This document shows positions 39,677-47,941 of a DNA stretch of 64,000 nucleotides, piece after piece; the first letter of the stretch is position 1, and each line of letters begins with the position of its first letter. Source of the stretch: Cognatundibacterium jejuense (GTDB taxonomy: Bacteria; Pseudomonadota; Gammaproteobacteria; Burkholderiales; Burkholderiaceae_D). Location: assembly GCF_014284255.1 (NCBI RefSeq), contig NZ_JACOFV010000012.1, positions 100,400 to 164,399 on the forward strand, in the 5' to 3' direction. Both the position numbers and the translations under genes were made by a program. The notes under the pieces were generated by a model. It saw only the letters and a program-made list of their open reading frames with translations. It was not told the DNA's origin and did no database searches.

Positions 39677-40045
39677 ACGATACCTCGATGAATTTGCACG
39701 ACAATTCGGTATGTTGAAAAACGGAAATCTGATGCTGATACGGCTTGTTGAGATTAAGTCGACGCAATGATCTCTCACTTCGGTGTCCGCAATTACTCGT
39801 CTGTGTAAATATAAACACATAAAGTCAGTGGAAACTGTGCCATATCAAACGTACAGCAAAGGGTAAGAGCGAAACGAGCTTAGGCGTAGATTGTGGCAAG
39901 TTGATGACAAGGAGATGACTCTTTGATATTGAGCAAATTGCTGACATATCGCCGACAAATCCATGGCCAGTCCTGAAACTTCACGAAATTAAAAAATATT
40001 CTGTTTTGCATACAATATTTTCAAATCTCAAACGTCTTCATAGGT
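39677..40045. other. 369-bp divergent intergenic region
   Basis: Lies between the ABC permease (minus) and the sigma factor (plus). No gene is supported. The sigma-factor side is AT-rich (AAAAAATATTCTGTTTTGCATACAATATTTTC near 39990-40022) and probably holds its promoter. Confidence 0.45.
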
Positions 40046-40624
40046 ATGACATCACCAAATAAGCCAAACAACACGCATCAACAGCACAGTGCCATCACTG
40101 AGGTAGTCGTTCGTTTCCGCAAGAAACTAGCGGGCTTCATTGTGCGCCGTGTTGGTGATACTAGTGAGGCAGAAGATATTTTGCAGGATGTTTTTTATGA
40201 ATTGGTTGAGGCATATCAGTTTCCGGACACCGTAGAGCAGGTCAGTGCCTGGTTATATCAGGTCGCTCGTTTCCGGATAATTGATCGGTTTCGCAAGAAA
40301 AAAGAACTATCCCTGCCTGAGCCTGGTGATGATCTGGGTGAAGAAGATGAGTATAGCCTCGATGGATTGTTGCCATCGCCGGATGAGGGGCCAGAAGCGG
40401 CCCTCGCCCGGACGATGATGCTACAAGAATTGCAGCTTGCCATCGATGAATTGCCAGACAAGCAGCGCGAAGTTTTTATTGCACACGAATTGGACGGCCA
40501 GAGTTTTAAAGATATGGCTTTGCAAACCGGCATTGCAATGAATACCTTGCTTGCGCGCAAACGCTATGCAGTGCTGGCGCTGCGTAGCCGTTTGCAAGAA
40601 ATTTATGATGCATTGGAAAATTAA
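40046..40624 (+). CDS. ECF-type sigma-70 family RNA polymerase sigma factor
   Basis: A 192-residue sigma factor with region 2 (RRVGDTSEAEDILQDVFYELVEAY, WLYQVARFRIIDRFRKKKEL) and region 4 (LQLAIDELPDKQREVFIAHELDGQSFKDMALQTGIAMNTLLARKRYAV). It lacks regions 1 and 3, as in extracytoplasmic-function sigma factors. The next gene, a small membrane protein, starts 10 bp downstream and might be a cognate membrane regulator, though no zinc anti-sigma motif is evident. Confidence 0.92.
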   Translation: MTSPNKPNNTHQQHSAITEVVVRFRKKLAGFIVRRVGDTSEAEDILQDVFYELVEAYQFPDTVEQVSAWLYQVARFRIIDRFRKKKELSLPEPGDDLGEEDEYSLDGLLPSPDEGPEAALARTMMLQELQLAIDELPDKQREVFIAHELDGQSFKDMALQTGIAMNTLLARKRYAVLALRSRLQEIYDALEN

Positions 40625-40634
40625 GGAGAATGAC

Positions 40635-40958
40635 ATGAAATACGCATGGATGAGATGGATGAAAGCTTTAATGTTAGTCATTTTTGCAGCACTCGCTGCA
40701 GTGGTGATGTGGTTATGGAACTGGGTCATGCCTGCCTTGTTTCAAGGTGTGCAGGTAATTGATTACTGGCATGCACTCGGTTTGTTGGTGTTATGTCGGA
40801 TACTGTTTGGCGGCTTTCGCGGGCACGGCGCGGGACACGGTGGCTGGCATGGCCATAGACACTGGCATAAATGGCAAAAGCTCAACGACATGACGCCCGA
40901 AGAGCGGGAGCAATTTTTTCAACATCGTCGCCGTCCATTTGGTCAGCGTGAGCAATAA
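40635..40958 (+). CDS. Small membrane protein with His/Gly-rich segment
   Basis: A 107-residue protein with two hydrophobic helices (about 10-32 and 42-60), then HGAGHGGWHGHRHWHKWQKL and a C-terminal DMTPEEREQFFQHRR segment. The SD AAGGAGAATGAC fixes the start. Directly downstream of an ECF sigma gene, it may be metal-binding or a sigma-activity modulator; I recognise no named family. Relatives next to ECF sigma genes are common in Burkholderiales as far as I recall. Confidence 0.8.
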   Translation: MKYAWMRWMKALMLVIFAALAAVVMWLWNWVMPALFQGVQVIDYWHALGLLVLCRILFGGFRGHGAGHGGWHGHRHWHKWQKLNDMTPEEREQFFQHRRRPFGQREQ

Positions 40959-40960
40959 AA

Positions 40961-41269
40961 ATGCGTTTAAACCCTAAGCCAAGGCGCAAGTCTGATTGCA
41001 AGCAATCGCCTGGTCTTCTGATGCCTATCGTGAATTTAAAACGTTGCGAAGGCAAAGGTGATTGTCTGACTGTTTGCCCAGAAAACGTGTTTGAAATTCG
41101 CACAATTGATGCAGCAGATTTTGACCACCTGAATTTGCTGCAGAAACTCAAGCTCCGTGTGCACGGCATGCAAGTCGCGTATACTCCCAACGCTGATGCT
41201 TGTCGTGCATGTGGTCTTTGCGTGACAGCTTGCCCGGAAAAGGCCATTACTCTTGGACGTAAAAACTAA
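40961..41269 (+). CDS. 4Fe-4S dicluster ferredoxin
   Basis: A small ferredoxin with two cysteine clusters: CEGKGDCLTVCP near its N-terminus and CRACGLCVTACP near its C-terminus, each followed by a separate linker. It has 102 residues from the ATG 2 bp after the previous stop; the internal Met at 41021 (MPIVNLKRC) fits the family start better and would give 82 residues. It transfers electrons, partner unknown. It is part of the run sigma-membrane protein-ferredoxin-MFS. Confidence 0.9.
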   Translation: MRLNPKPRRKSDCKQSPGLLMPIVNLKRCEGKGDCLTVCPENVFEIRTIDAADFDHLNLLQKLKLRVHGMQVAYTPNADACRACGLCVTACPEKAITLGRKN

Positions 41270-41271
41270 AA

Positions 41272-42531
41272 ATGACGACGACAGATCCCAGTTCTTCCAA
41301 ACCAGTATTCTCGACCTATCAAAAGTTGGTCGTTGCTATGCTGGCATTTTTACAGTTTGCTGTGATTCTTGATTTCATGTTGATGTCGCCCTTGGGCGCG
41401 ACCATCATGCCTTCAATGGCGATTTCTGCCAAGCAATTTGGGCTGGTGGTGTCAGCCTACGCATTTAGCGCCGGACTCTCTGGTTTACTCACTGCGGGCT
41501 TTGCTGATCGCTACGACAGAAAAAAACTGCTCTTATTTTTTTACACTGGTTTCATACTTGGTACCGTCTGGTGCGGGCTGGCGCAGAGCTATGAAACGCT
41601 GTTGCTGGCGCGTATTGTGACGGGCTTGTTTGGTGGCGTGATTGGTTCTATCGTATTGGCCATTGCGACCGATTTATTTGCACCGGAAATGCGCGGCCGC
41701 GTCATGGGCATGATACAAACCGCGTTTGCGGCCAGCCAGGTATTGGGTATCCCCTTTGGTTTGTATTTGTCCAATCGTTGGGATTGGCATATGCCGTTTT
41801 TTGCGATGGCCTTGTTAGGTTTGATTGGCGGCTTGTTAGTGCTGTGGAAGCTGAAGCCAGTCGATGCTCATCTGGCGATTCCGCAAGAGCATAGCGCCTT
41901 TAAACATTTGTTCCATACCGTGACTGAACCACGCTATTTATTGGCGTTTGCAGCGGTGTCGTTATTGACTACTGGTGGTTTTATGTTGATGCCTTTCAGC
42001 AGCACTTTTGTGGTCAATAATCTGAATATTAGCATCCATCAGTTGCCGACTTTGTACATGATCACTGGTCTATGCACGATCTTTTTTGGACCAATGATAG
42101 GTAAGATCTCCGATGCAGTGGGTAAATTCAAGGTCTTCATTTTTGGCACCTTGATGTCAATGCTGATGGTCGTGATTTATACGCACATGGAATCAGTATC
42201 ATTTCCACTGTTGGTGCTTGTGAATGTACTGCTGTTTGTTGGCATTTTCTCGCGCATGATTCCCTTTCAGGCGATGATAGCTTCTGTGCCAACACCAGTA
42301 CAGCGCGGTTCGTTCAGTGCTATTAGTGCGTCGATACAGCAATTGTCTGGTGGCGTTGCATCTGTGATCGCAGGCCATATTGTGAGTTTCGATGCCAACG
42401 GAAAACTTCTCCACTACGATAGTTTGGGTTACGTAGTGATCGGCACGTCGATCATTGCTTTTTGCATCCTGTGGCGCTTGCAGCACGTCAATGGCCGCGC
42501 TGCGTTGTTAAGTGGCACCCGTCCTGTTTGA
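41272..42531 (+). CDS. MFS transporter
   Basis: A 419-residue major facilitator protein with twelve predicted helices. It has FADRYDRKKLLLFFY (motif A, loop 2-3) and LLARIVTGLFGGVIGSIVLAIATDLF (helix 4). It resembles DHA1-like exporters. It starts 2 bp after the ferredoxin stop, so it is in the same operon. Substrate not predictable. Confidence 0.9.
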   Translation: MTTTDPSSSKPVFSTYQKLVVAMLAFLQFAVILDFMLMSPLGATIMPSMAISAKQFGLVVSAYAFSAGLSGLLTAGFADRYDRKKLLLFFYTGFILGTVWCGLAQSYETLLLARIVTGLFGGVIGSIVLAIATDLFAPEMRGRVMGMIQTAFAASQVLGIPFGLYLSNRWDWHMPFFAMALLGLIGGLLVLWKLKPVDAHLAIPQEHSAFKHLFHTVTEPRYLLAFAAVSLLTTGGFMLMPFSSTFVVNNLNISIHQLPTLYMITGLCTIFFGPMIGKISDAVGKFKVFIFGTLMSMLMVVIYTHMESVSFPLLVLVNVLLFVGIFSRMIPFQAMIASVPTPVQRGSFSAISASIQQLSGGVASVIAGHIVSFDANGKLLHYDSLGYVVIGTSIIAFCILWRLQHVNGRAALLSGTRPV

Positions 42532-42583
42532 GAGAAAATAGCGAAGAGGAACCATCACGCGAGCTAAAGTCAAAGGATGATCA

Positions 42584-43900
42584 GTGTTTAAGTTGCCCAC
42601 CGTGGCCACCGCGCCATTCTGCCCTTCAGAAGTGACGGGTACAGTCACAGTTATATCGACCGATCCTGCGTGGAAAAAAGTACTGCGCTTCGCTGGACCT
42701 GGTTTGTTAATCTCGATTGGCTATATGGATCCCGGCAATTGGGCAACCGCGATTTCTGCCGGATCTTCGTTTGGCTATGCGCTGCTATTTGTCGTTGTTT
42801 TATCCAGTTTGGCGGCGATGTTGTTACAGAGTATCAGCCTTAGATTAGGTATTGTCACTGGTAAAGATCTGGCGAAACTCTGTAGCGAGCAGTACCCGCG
42901 ACCAACCGCGCTCGTTATGTGGGCGTTTGCAGAGCTATCCATTATTGCCTGTGATGTCGCTGAAGTCCTTGGATGCGCATTGGCGTTTAAGTTAATTTTA
43001 GGCGTTTCTTTGCCAGTGGCAATCGGTATTACTGCTCTCGATACCATTTTAGTTTTGGGATTAAAAGGTGCTGGATTTCGTAAAGTAGAAGCCATCATTT
43101 TGGCGCTAATCGCCACCATCAGCATTTGCCTGTTAGCAGAACTCATTCTATTGCGTCCGTGCTGGGAATGTGTCGCGCAAGGCATTCTTCCTTCCATGAG
43201 TGCGCTGAAGAATACCGACGGTTTGTATCTTGCTATCGGCATCCTCGGCGCCACTGTTATGCCGCACAATTTGTACCTGCATTCTTCTGTTGTACAAACC
43301 AGAAAAATTGGCAACAGCGAAGCCAGTCGCCGTGAAGCAATCCGCTTTGCCAATATTGATTCGATCATTTCTTTGTTTTTTGCCTTACTGATTAATGCCG
43401 CCATTCTTATCCTGGCGGCTGCGGCTTTTCATGGGAAATCGGTGGTGATGGAATTAGATGATGCCTACCATTTGCTTGATCCTGTGACGGGGAGTGCGTT
43501 TGCAGGATTGATCTTTGGTATTGGTTTATTGGCTTCTGGTCAGAGTTCAACCTTTACCGGAACCATTGCCGGTCAGGTGATACTCGATGGTTTTCTGAAA
43601 ATGAAAATCCCATGCTGGCAGCGACGTATTGTGACAAGAGGTCTGGCGCTGATTCCTGCCTTGATCGGCGTCACGATCTGGGGTGAGCATTCGGTCGGAA
43701 GGCTGTTGATTCTGAGTCAGGTAGTGTTGAGCTTACAGTTACCATTTGTGATGTATCCCATGATTAAAATGGCGGCAAATGGGCGCCTGATGGGCAGATT
43801 TAAAAGCTCAGTTATAGTTCAACTGGCGGCGTGGATACTCTTTGCGATGATTTCTGCAGCAAATCTCTGGTTGGTATTGCATACATTTGACGTCATTTAA
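42584..43900 (+). CDS. Nramp family divalent metal transporter (MntH-like)
   Basis: A 438-residue proton-coupled metal ion importer. It has the TM1 metal-binding motif DPGN (YMDPGNWATAISAGSSFGYALL) and the TM6 motif MPHNLYLHSS. The start is GTG, with AAAGGA 6 bp upstream. It probably imports manganese or iron. It follows the MFS gene by 52 bp and may be co-transcribed with the sigma-factor operon. No metal-responsive riboswitch is evident in the short gap. Confidence 0.93.
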   Translation: MFKLPTVATAPFCPSEVTGTVTVISTDPAWKKVLRFAGPGLLISIGYMDPGNWATAISAGSSFGYALLFVVVLSSLAAMLLQSISLRLGIVTGKDLAKLCSEQYPRPTALVMWAFAELSIIACDVAEVLGCALAFKLILGVSLPVAIGITALDTILVLGLKGAGFRKVEAIILALIATISICLLAELILLRPCWECVAQGILPSMSALKNTDGLYLAIGILGATVMPHNLYLHSSVVQTRKIGNSEASRREAIRFANIDSIISLFFALLINAAILILAAAAFHGKSVVMELDDAYHLLDPVTGSAFAGLIFGIGLLASGQSSTFTGTIAGQVILDGFLKMKIPCWQRRIVTRGLALIPALIGVTIWGEHSVGRLLILSQVVLSLQLPFVMYPMIKMAANGRLMGRFKSSVIVQLAAWILFAMISAANLWLVLHTFDVI

Positions 43901-44014
43901 GTATCGTTTCATGAAGTTCTAAAAGTTGTGAAAAAATTATTTCAAAACGTATCAACTTTCATTGGTGATAAGTTAATATGTGCTCTCATTTTTCCAACCT
44001 CAAGGAGTTTCGAC

Positions 44015-44461
44015 GTGAAATTAATTCGCCTTATCAGTATATGTATGGCTGCCACCTGTATGGTTTTATCCGGCTGTGCATCTGTCAATGACGTGCTCGT
44101 CGCAAAGGAAAGCGGTAAAGAGGGGCTGACCCATGAATATGCGATTACTCAAGATCAGGCGTGGGACATTGCAAGAACCGTATTTCGTTGGGAAGGTGCT
44201 GACGGTATTGAAGAACATCGCACTGAAGGTTATATGCTGACTTCTTCTGGTGTAAGTTTAGCTTCTTCTGGTTCGGTGATGGGTGCCTGGGTAGAAAACG
44301 GTGCAGATGGAAAAGTGAAGGTCACTGTCGTCACCAAACGTCGCGTTAAAACTGACCTCTTTATCCCGCTGTCAGAAGAAGGGTTCCATCGTCGCTTTAC
44401 ACAAGCAGTGGCGATTGTGAAATCAGGTCAAAAATTACCTTTAACATCGCCTGCGTCGTAA
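44015..44461 (+). CDS. Small predicted lipoprotein (148 aa)
   Basis: The start is GTG at 44015, with AAGGAG 7 bp upstream; an earlier GTG at 43928 has no such site. The signal peptide ends with lipobox LSGC (MKLIRLISICMAATC...VLSGC). The mature part has no domain I can name (ITQDQAWDIARTVFRWEGADGIEEHRTEGYMLTSSGV, then VVTKRRVKTDLF). Relatives of this type are usually annotated as hypothetical lipoproteins. A terminator follows. Confidence 0.8.
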   Translation: MKLIRLISICMAATCMVLSGCASVNDVLVAKESGKEGLTHEYAITQDQAWDIARTVFRWEGADGIEEHRTEGYMLTSSGVSLASSGSVMGAWVENGADGKVKVTVVTKRRVKTDLFIPLSEEGFHRRFTQAVAIVKSGQKLPLTSPAS

Positions 44462-44485
44462 TAGTAAATTTTTTTTGAAGTAGCG

Positions 44486-44522
44486 ACCTCTTTTCTGTCG
44501 ATGCGGGAAAGAGGTTTTTTTC
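44486..44522 (+). terminator. Rho-independent terminator
   Basis: ACCTCTTTTC pairs imperfectly with GGGAAAGAGGT (44486-44495 with 44505-44515), followed by a T run, 24 bp after the lipoprotein stop. Confidence 0.85.
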
Positions 44523-44615
44523 AACCAATTTTTTAAAAAAAAGGCACTAAAAAATTTCCAATTGGTCGACTAACAAGACCTGTTTTTTCTTGCGCAATTT
44601 GTTTAATCGCAGAAG

Positions 44616-45419
44616 CTAAAAGAATTTTCTCGCCTTCTCAACATAGCGCTCGCTAACCGGAATCTGGGCGCCACATATTAATTTAATTGAATACGAACCA
44701 TCTCCCACTACTTCTATACTTTTCAATTGATCGATGCGGACTATAAAGCTACGATGTACACGAATAAATACCTGTGGGTCGAGGTGTTTTTCTAAAATAC
44801 TTAAGGCGATGCGATGAAGGACGATACGTTGATTTAAATGTAGTTCCACATAATTTCCAGCACTGGCAATCCAATCGATGTCGTCAATAGAAATCGACTC
44901 CATTAATCCGACGGAACGTGCCACTATTTTTTTTAAATAACAGTTGGAATTATTATCCGTAAGCGTTGGAACTTGTTCTCTATCGAAGTAATCGCGCAGT
45001 GCATTTGCATATCCACGTTTGTCGTTGAGCATTTCAGATGCCCGTTGAAGGGTTTGCGTAAAACGACGTGGATTAATTGGTTTAAGCAGATAATCCAAAG
45101 CGTGTACTTCAAAAGCTTCGATCGCGTGAGTGTTGTAGGCAGTCACAAAGATAATGAGGGGCGGTTGTTCGGAATTGCTTAAACTACGTGCAAACTCAAT
45201 ACCATTTTCTTTTGGCATTTGTATATCGAGAAAAATGATATCGACTTTCTGAGTATCTAAGAATGAACGCGCTGTCGCTACATCAAAAAACTCACCAACT
45301 ATCGTCCAGTTTTTTTTTGCTGACAAAAAATATCGCAACATAATACGGCCGGATTCCTCATCATCGACAATGATTGCACGATTGATTTCTCTCTCAGTCA
45401 ATGTAGCATTCGTATTCAT
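44616..45419 (-). CDS. LytTR-family response regulator
   Basis: A 267-residue regulator with an N-terminal receiver domain (acidic DDEE near 16-19, phosphoacceptor Asp in IIFLDIQMPKENGIEFA) and a C-terminal LytTR DNA-binding domain (DIDWIASAGNYVELHLNQRIVLHR; FIRVHRSFIVRIDQLKSIE). It forms a two-component system with the LytS-type kinase whose stop is 3 bp upstream of its start on the same strand. Confidence 0.93.
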   Translation of the reverse strand: MNTNATLTEREINRAIIVDDEESGRIMLRYFLSAKKNWTIVGEFFDVATARSFLDTQKVDIIFLDIQMPKENGIEFARSLSNSEQPPLIIFVTAYNTHAIEAFEVHALDYLLKPINPRRFTQTLQRASEMLNDKRGYANALRDYFDREQVPTLTDNNSNCYLKKIVARSVGLMESISIDDIDWIASAGNYVELHLNQRIVLHRIALSILEKHLDPQVFIRVHRSFIVRIDQLKSIEVVGDGSYSIKLICGAQIPVSERYVEKARKFF

Positions 45420-45422
45420 TTT

Positions 45423-46583
45423 TTAACGATTCAAGAAGCGAGGTAAGCGTAGGTTGACCTCGAAACGCTTGTTGATTCGCTGCGTTTCTATACTGGCTTG
45501 CCCACCATATAGCAGATCTAAGCGCGCGCTGATATTGCGTAAGCCGAGGCCAGCACCTTGATTAATGCTGGTAGTACCATCCAGATCGTGCAAGGGGTTG
45601 CTGATGTAAATTTCAATATGAGTTTCCGTATGGCTAAATTCAATCAATATATCACTGGCTCCCTGGTGGCAATCCAGATCATGGCGCAGCGCGTTTTCCA
45701 GCAAGAGTTGCAGTAGCAATGGAGGGCATTCTGCATTGTTAATCACATCGTCAATACCAGTGATAGTTAATTGCAAACGTGATCCATAACGTAATTTTTG
45801 CAAGCCAATATAGTCTTGTAAAAAGGCAAGTTCATCAGAAAATTGTACGCTATCTTTTTCTGCTGCATCAAGAGCATAACGTAATAATTCGCTTAAACCT
45901 TGAATGCCGTTCAATGCTTTTTCTTTACTATCTGTTAAAACCAATGCACTGATGGCATTAAGTGCATTAAACATAAAATGGGGTTCAAGTTGTGCTCGTA
46001 AAGCAGACAATTTTTGCTGTTCCAATTCCAAACGCAGATGCAAATTTGAGATACGTTCTTGTTCCAAAATTTTTTCTCGTAATTGTGTTCTTTGCCAATT
46101 CTTGACGATCACAACCGCAAAGAAAACCGCAGTCACTGACGATAATCGTAATAATGAAGAATAGTCATCCAATGCGGTGATGTGGGTTTGAATTGTTTCC
46201 CAGGTTATCTGTTGATTGCCATCGCTCAAAAATAGTTTGAGCACAAAAAACAAATTTAACGGCAAGAAAGAGAGCAATAAAAGCCCGTAGCTTAAGATGA
46301 TCCTTTTGCCGTTGCAAATCCAATCCGGAAAGCGCGAAAAAACTGCATAGAGAATGAAACTCAGGATACACAATGCGATGGCACTGCGACCCCAATCTTT
46401 GAAAATTTCCCAATAGTCAGGCAAGAATCCCGAACGCAAATCATCGTTGTAAGAAGTCAATGCACCAATGGCGGTAAAGACCAGCCATGCCGCAAAATTC
46501 AGTGCAAGAATTTGAGCCAGCTTTTGCCAGTAAGACCAATTCGTTAATTGTGAATTGGTTACTATTTTCGGTTCGGTTTTCAT
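45423..46583 (-). CDS. LytS-type sensor histidine kinase
   Basis: A membrane sensor with about four hydrophobic helices, a short coiled coil (KILEQERISNLHLRLELEQQKL) and a His_kinase domain with the phosphoacceptor motif AQLEPHFMFNALNAIS. The C-terminal ATPase has LLLQLLLENALRHD and GAGLGLRNISARLDLL. It has 386 residues from the ATG at 46583; an earlier in-frame ATG at 46691 gives 422. It is paired with the LytTR regulator. The signal is unknown. Confidence 0.9.
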   Translation of the reverse strand: MKTEPKIVTNSQLTNWSYWQKLAQILALNFAAWLVFTAIGALTSYNDDLRSGFLPDYWEIFKDWGRSAIALCILSFILYAVFSRFPDWICNGKRIILSYGLLLLSFLPLNLFFVLKLFLSDGNQQITWETIQTHITALDDYSSLLRLSSVTAVFFAVVIVKNWQRTQLREKILEQERISNLHLRLELEQQKLSALRAQLEPHFMFNALNAISALVLTDSKEKALNGIQGLSELLRYALDAAEKDSVQFSDELAFLQDYIGLQKLRYGSRLQLTITGIDDVINNAECPPLLLQLLLENALRHDLDCHQGASDILIEFSHTETHIEIYISNPLHDLDGTTSINQGAGLGLRNISARLDLLYGGQASIETQRINKRFEVNLRLPRFLNR

Positions 46584-46721
46584 TTTGGAATAGTATAGCA
46601 GCGGTGCCAAATAGCAAGTCAGTGCATCATTCAACAAAGATACGTATCCCAAGATCTGTTGCGGCACCGCTACCTCGGGTACCGCATTCATCCAAACAAA
46701 GCGAAACTTGTTTTCTAGGTA

Positions 46722-47171
46722 TTACGCCTTTTGCCAAAAATTCAGTCGACTTTCTCTGATATGGGCTGGTATATATTGTGACCACACACAAATCAACGAG
46801 CCCACGAGCAAGACAGCATATTCGCAGCCATCGCTGCCACTACCAGATGAAAACCATCCATGAGGTGCATGGTAAAAAATGGTCGACATCGTATAAATGA
46901 AAGTAAAGAACAAGCCGAGCGGAAAGACGAAGCGTCCCCATGCAAACAGGGGGGCTCCAAATGCTTCTACGATGGTAATAAGCCAACCTAAAGCGAGCCC
47001 TGCCGGGAAGCCCATATCTGTGATGGCACCGCCTAGGTCTGCTGGCCCTGAAAACGCCGGAACAGCAAAAAACAGTCGTGCCCAACCGTGGATCGTGATG
47101 AGTGCAGCAATAAGAACACGTAAAAATATCATCATTTTTTGATTACTGTGATTACTGTGATTACTTAACAT
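46722..47171 (-). CDS. DoxX family membrane protein
   Basis: A 149-residue protein with four hydrophobic helices and the DoxX-type start FLRVLIAALITIHGWARLFF. The motif GLALGWLITIVEAFGAPLFAWGR fits the family. The start at 47171 has AGGAGA 4 bp upstream. The first codons contain a short repeat (SNHSNHSNQ) encoded by tandem 9-bp units. Function of most DoxX proteins is unclear; some act in redox or thiosulfate metabolism. Confidence 0.82.
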   Translation of the reverse strand: MLSNHSNHSNQKMMIFLRVLIAALITIHGWARLFFAVPAFSGPADLGGAITDMGFPAGLALGWLITIVEAFGAPLFAWGRFVFPLGLFFTFIYTMSTIFYHAPHGWFSSGSGSDGCEYAVLLVGSLICVWSQYIPAHIRESRLNFWQKA

Positions 47172-47365
47172 AGAGTCTCCTAAAGGTTAAAAATTGCAGG
47201 AGAAATTATGGAATTAAATGTAAAAGATGTGGTGCAAGATGTGACGAAACTCCGATATTCTGGGAGGAATTTTGGCGTCTCAGTTTGGAGTGGTTTCTAT
47301 GGCGGTAGATTTAATTTCTTGTAGGACGGGTGTAACCCGCACTACCTGAACTTGTGTATGTTGCT

Positions 47366-47749
47366 CTAGGCTTTGCGCCAGAGCGGTCGAACGCGTAAGA
47401 AAAAATTATAAAGCAGATCTAAAATAGAGAGCGCAAAGCGATTGGAAAGTAGCGGCGTGATCCACGACAAGGCGGGCAAATGTTTCCACATTTCGACAAA
47501 GGCGGCTGCTCCGTGTACTAAATTCCCGCTTGCGTCTCTGACGTGCAATCGCGCTAACGCGGCTGGTCTATCGAGAGTTGTGCCTAGTTCTTGTTCATTA
47601 CAGACACTGGCATCTATCCATTTTATTTGCTCGCCACCTTTTAATTTTTGATAAGTCGCAATTTCTTTGGAACAGATAGGGCATGCCCCGTCAAAATACA
47701 CGGTGCAGCTATTTCGAGGTGTGCTTGCTGAAGAATCAGAAGTGGTCAT
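47366..47749 (-). CDS. Thiol-disulfide oxidoreductase DCC family protein (DUF393)
   Basis: A 127-residue protein with the family-defining motif YFDGACPICSKEIATY (the D-x-x-C-x-x-C core; DCC is named for it) near residues 18-33, then a region with HVRDASGNLVHGAAAFVEMWKHLP. Members are predicted thioredoxin-fold redox proteins of unknown substrate. It lies 194 bp upstream of the DoxX gene on the same strand; similar pairs of DCC and DoxX-like genes are seen in other bacteria, in my recollection. Confidence 0.88.
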   Translation of the reverse strand: MTTSDSSASTPRNSCTVYFDGACPICSKEIATYQKLKGGEQIKWIDASVCNEQELGTTLDRPAALARLHVRDASGNLVHGAAAFVEMWKHLPALSWITPLLSNRFALSILDLLYNFFLRVRPLWRKA

Positions 47750-47941
47750 GATGATACCTGTCGAGGTAATGCAACAACATGATATGCCGCCGATTTTCTG
47801 TGCAAATCGACGTTATCAATCACCATTATGCCACTAATGCAGATTATATTTTTTTGGCACAGATATTGTGCTGTCTGGTATTCCAGATTGATGAAGAACA
47901 ACACAATTTGGAATGCCAGAGGGACAAAATTTATTAAACTT

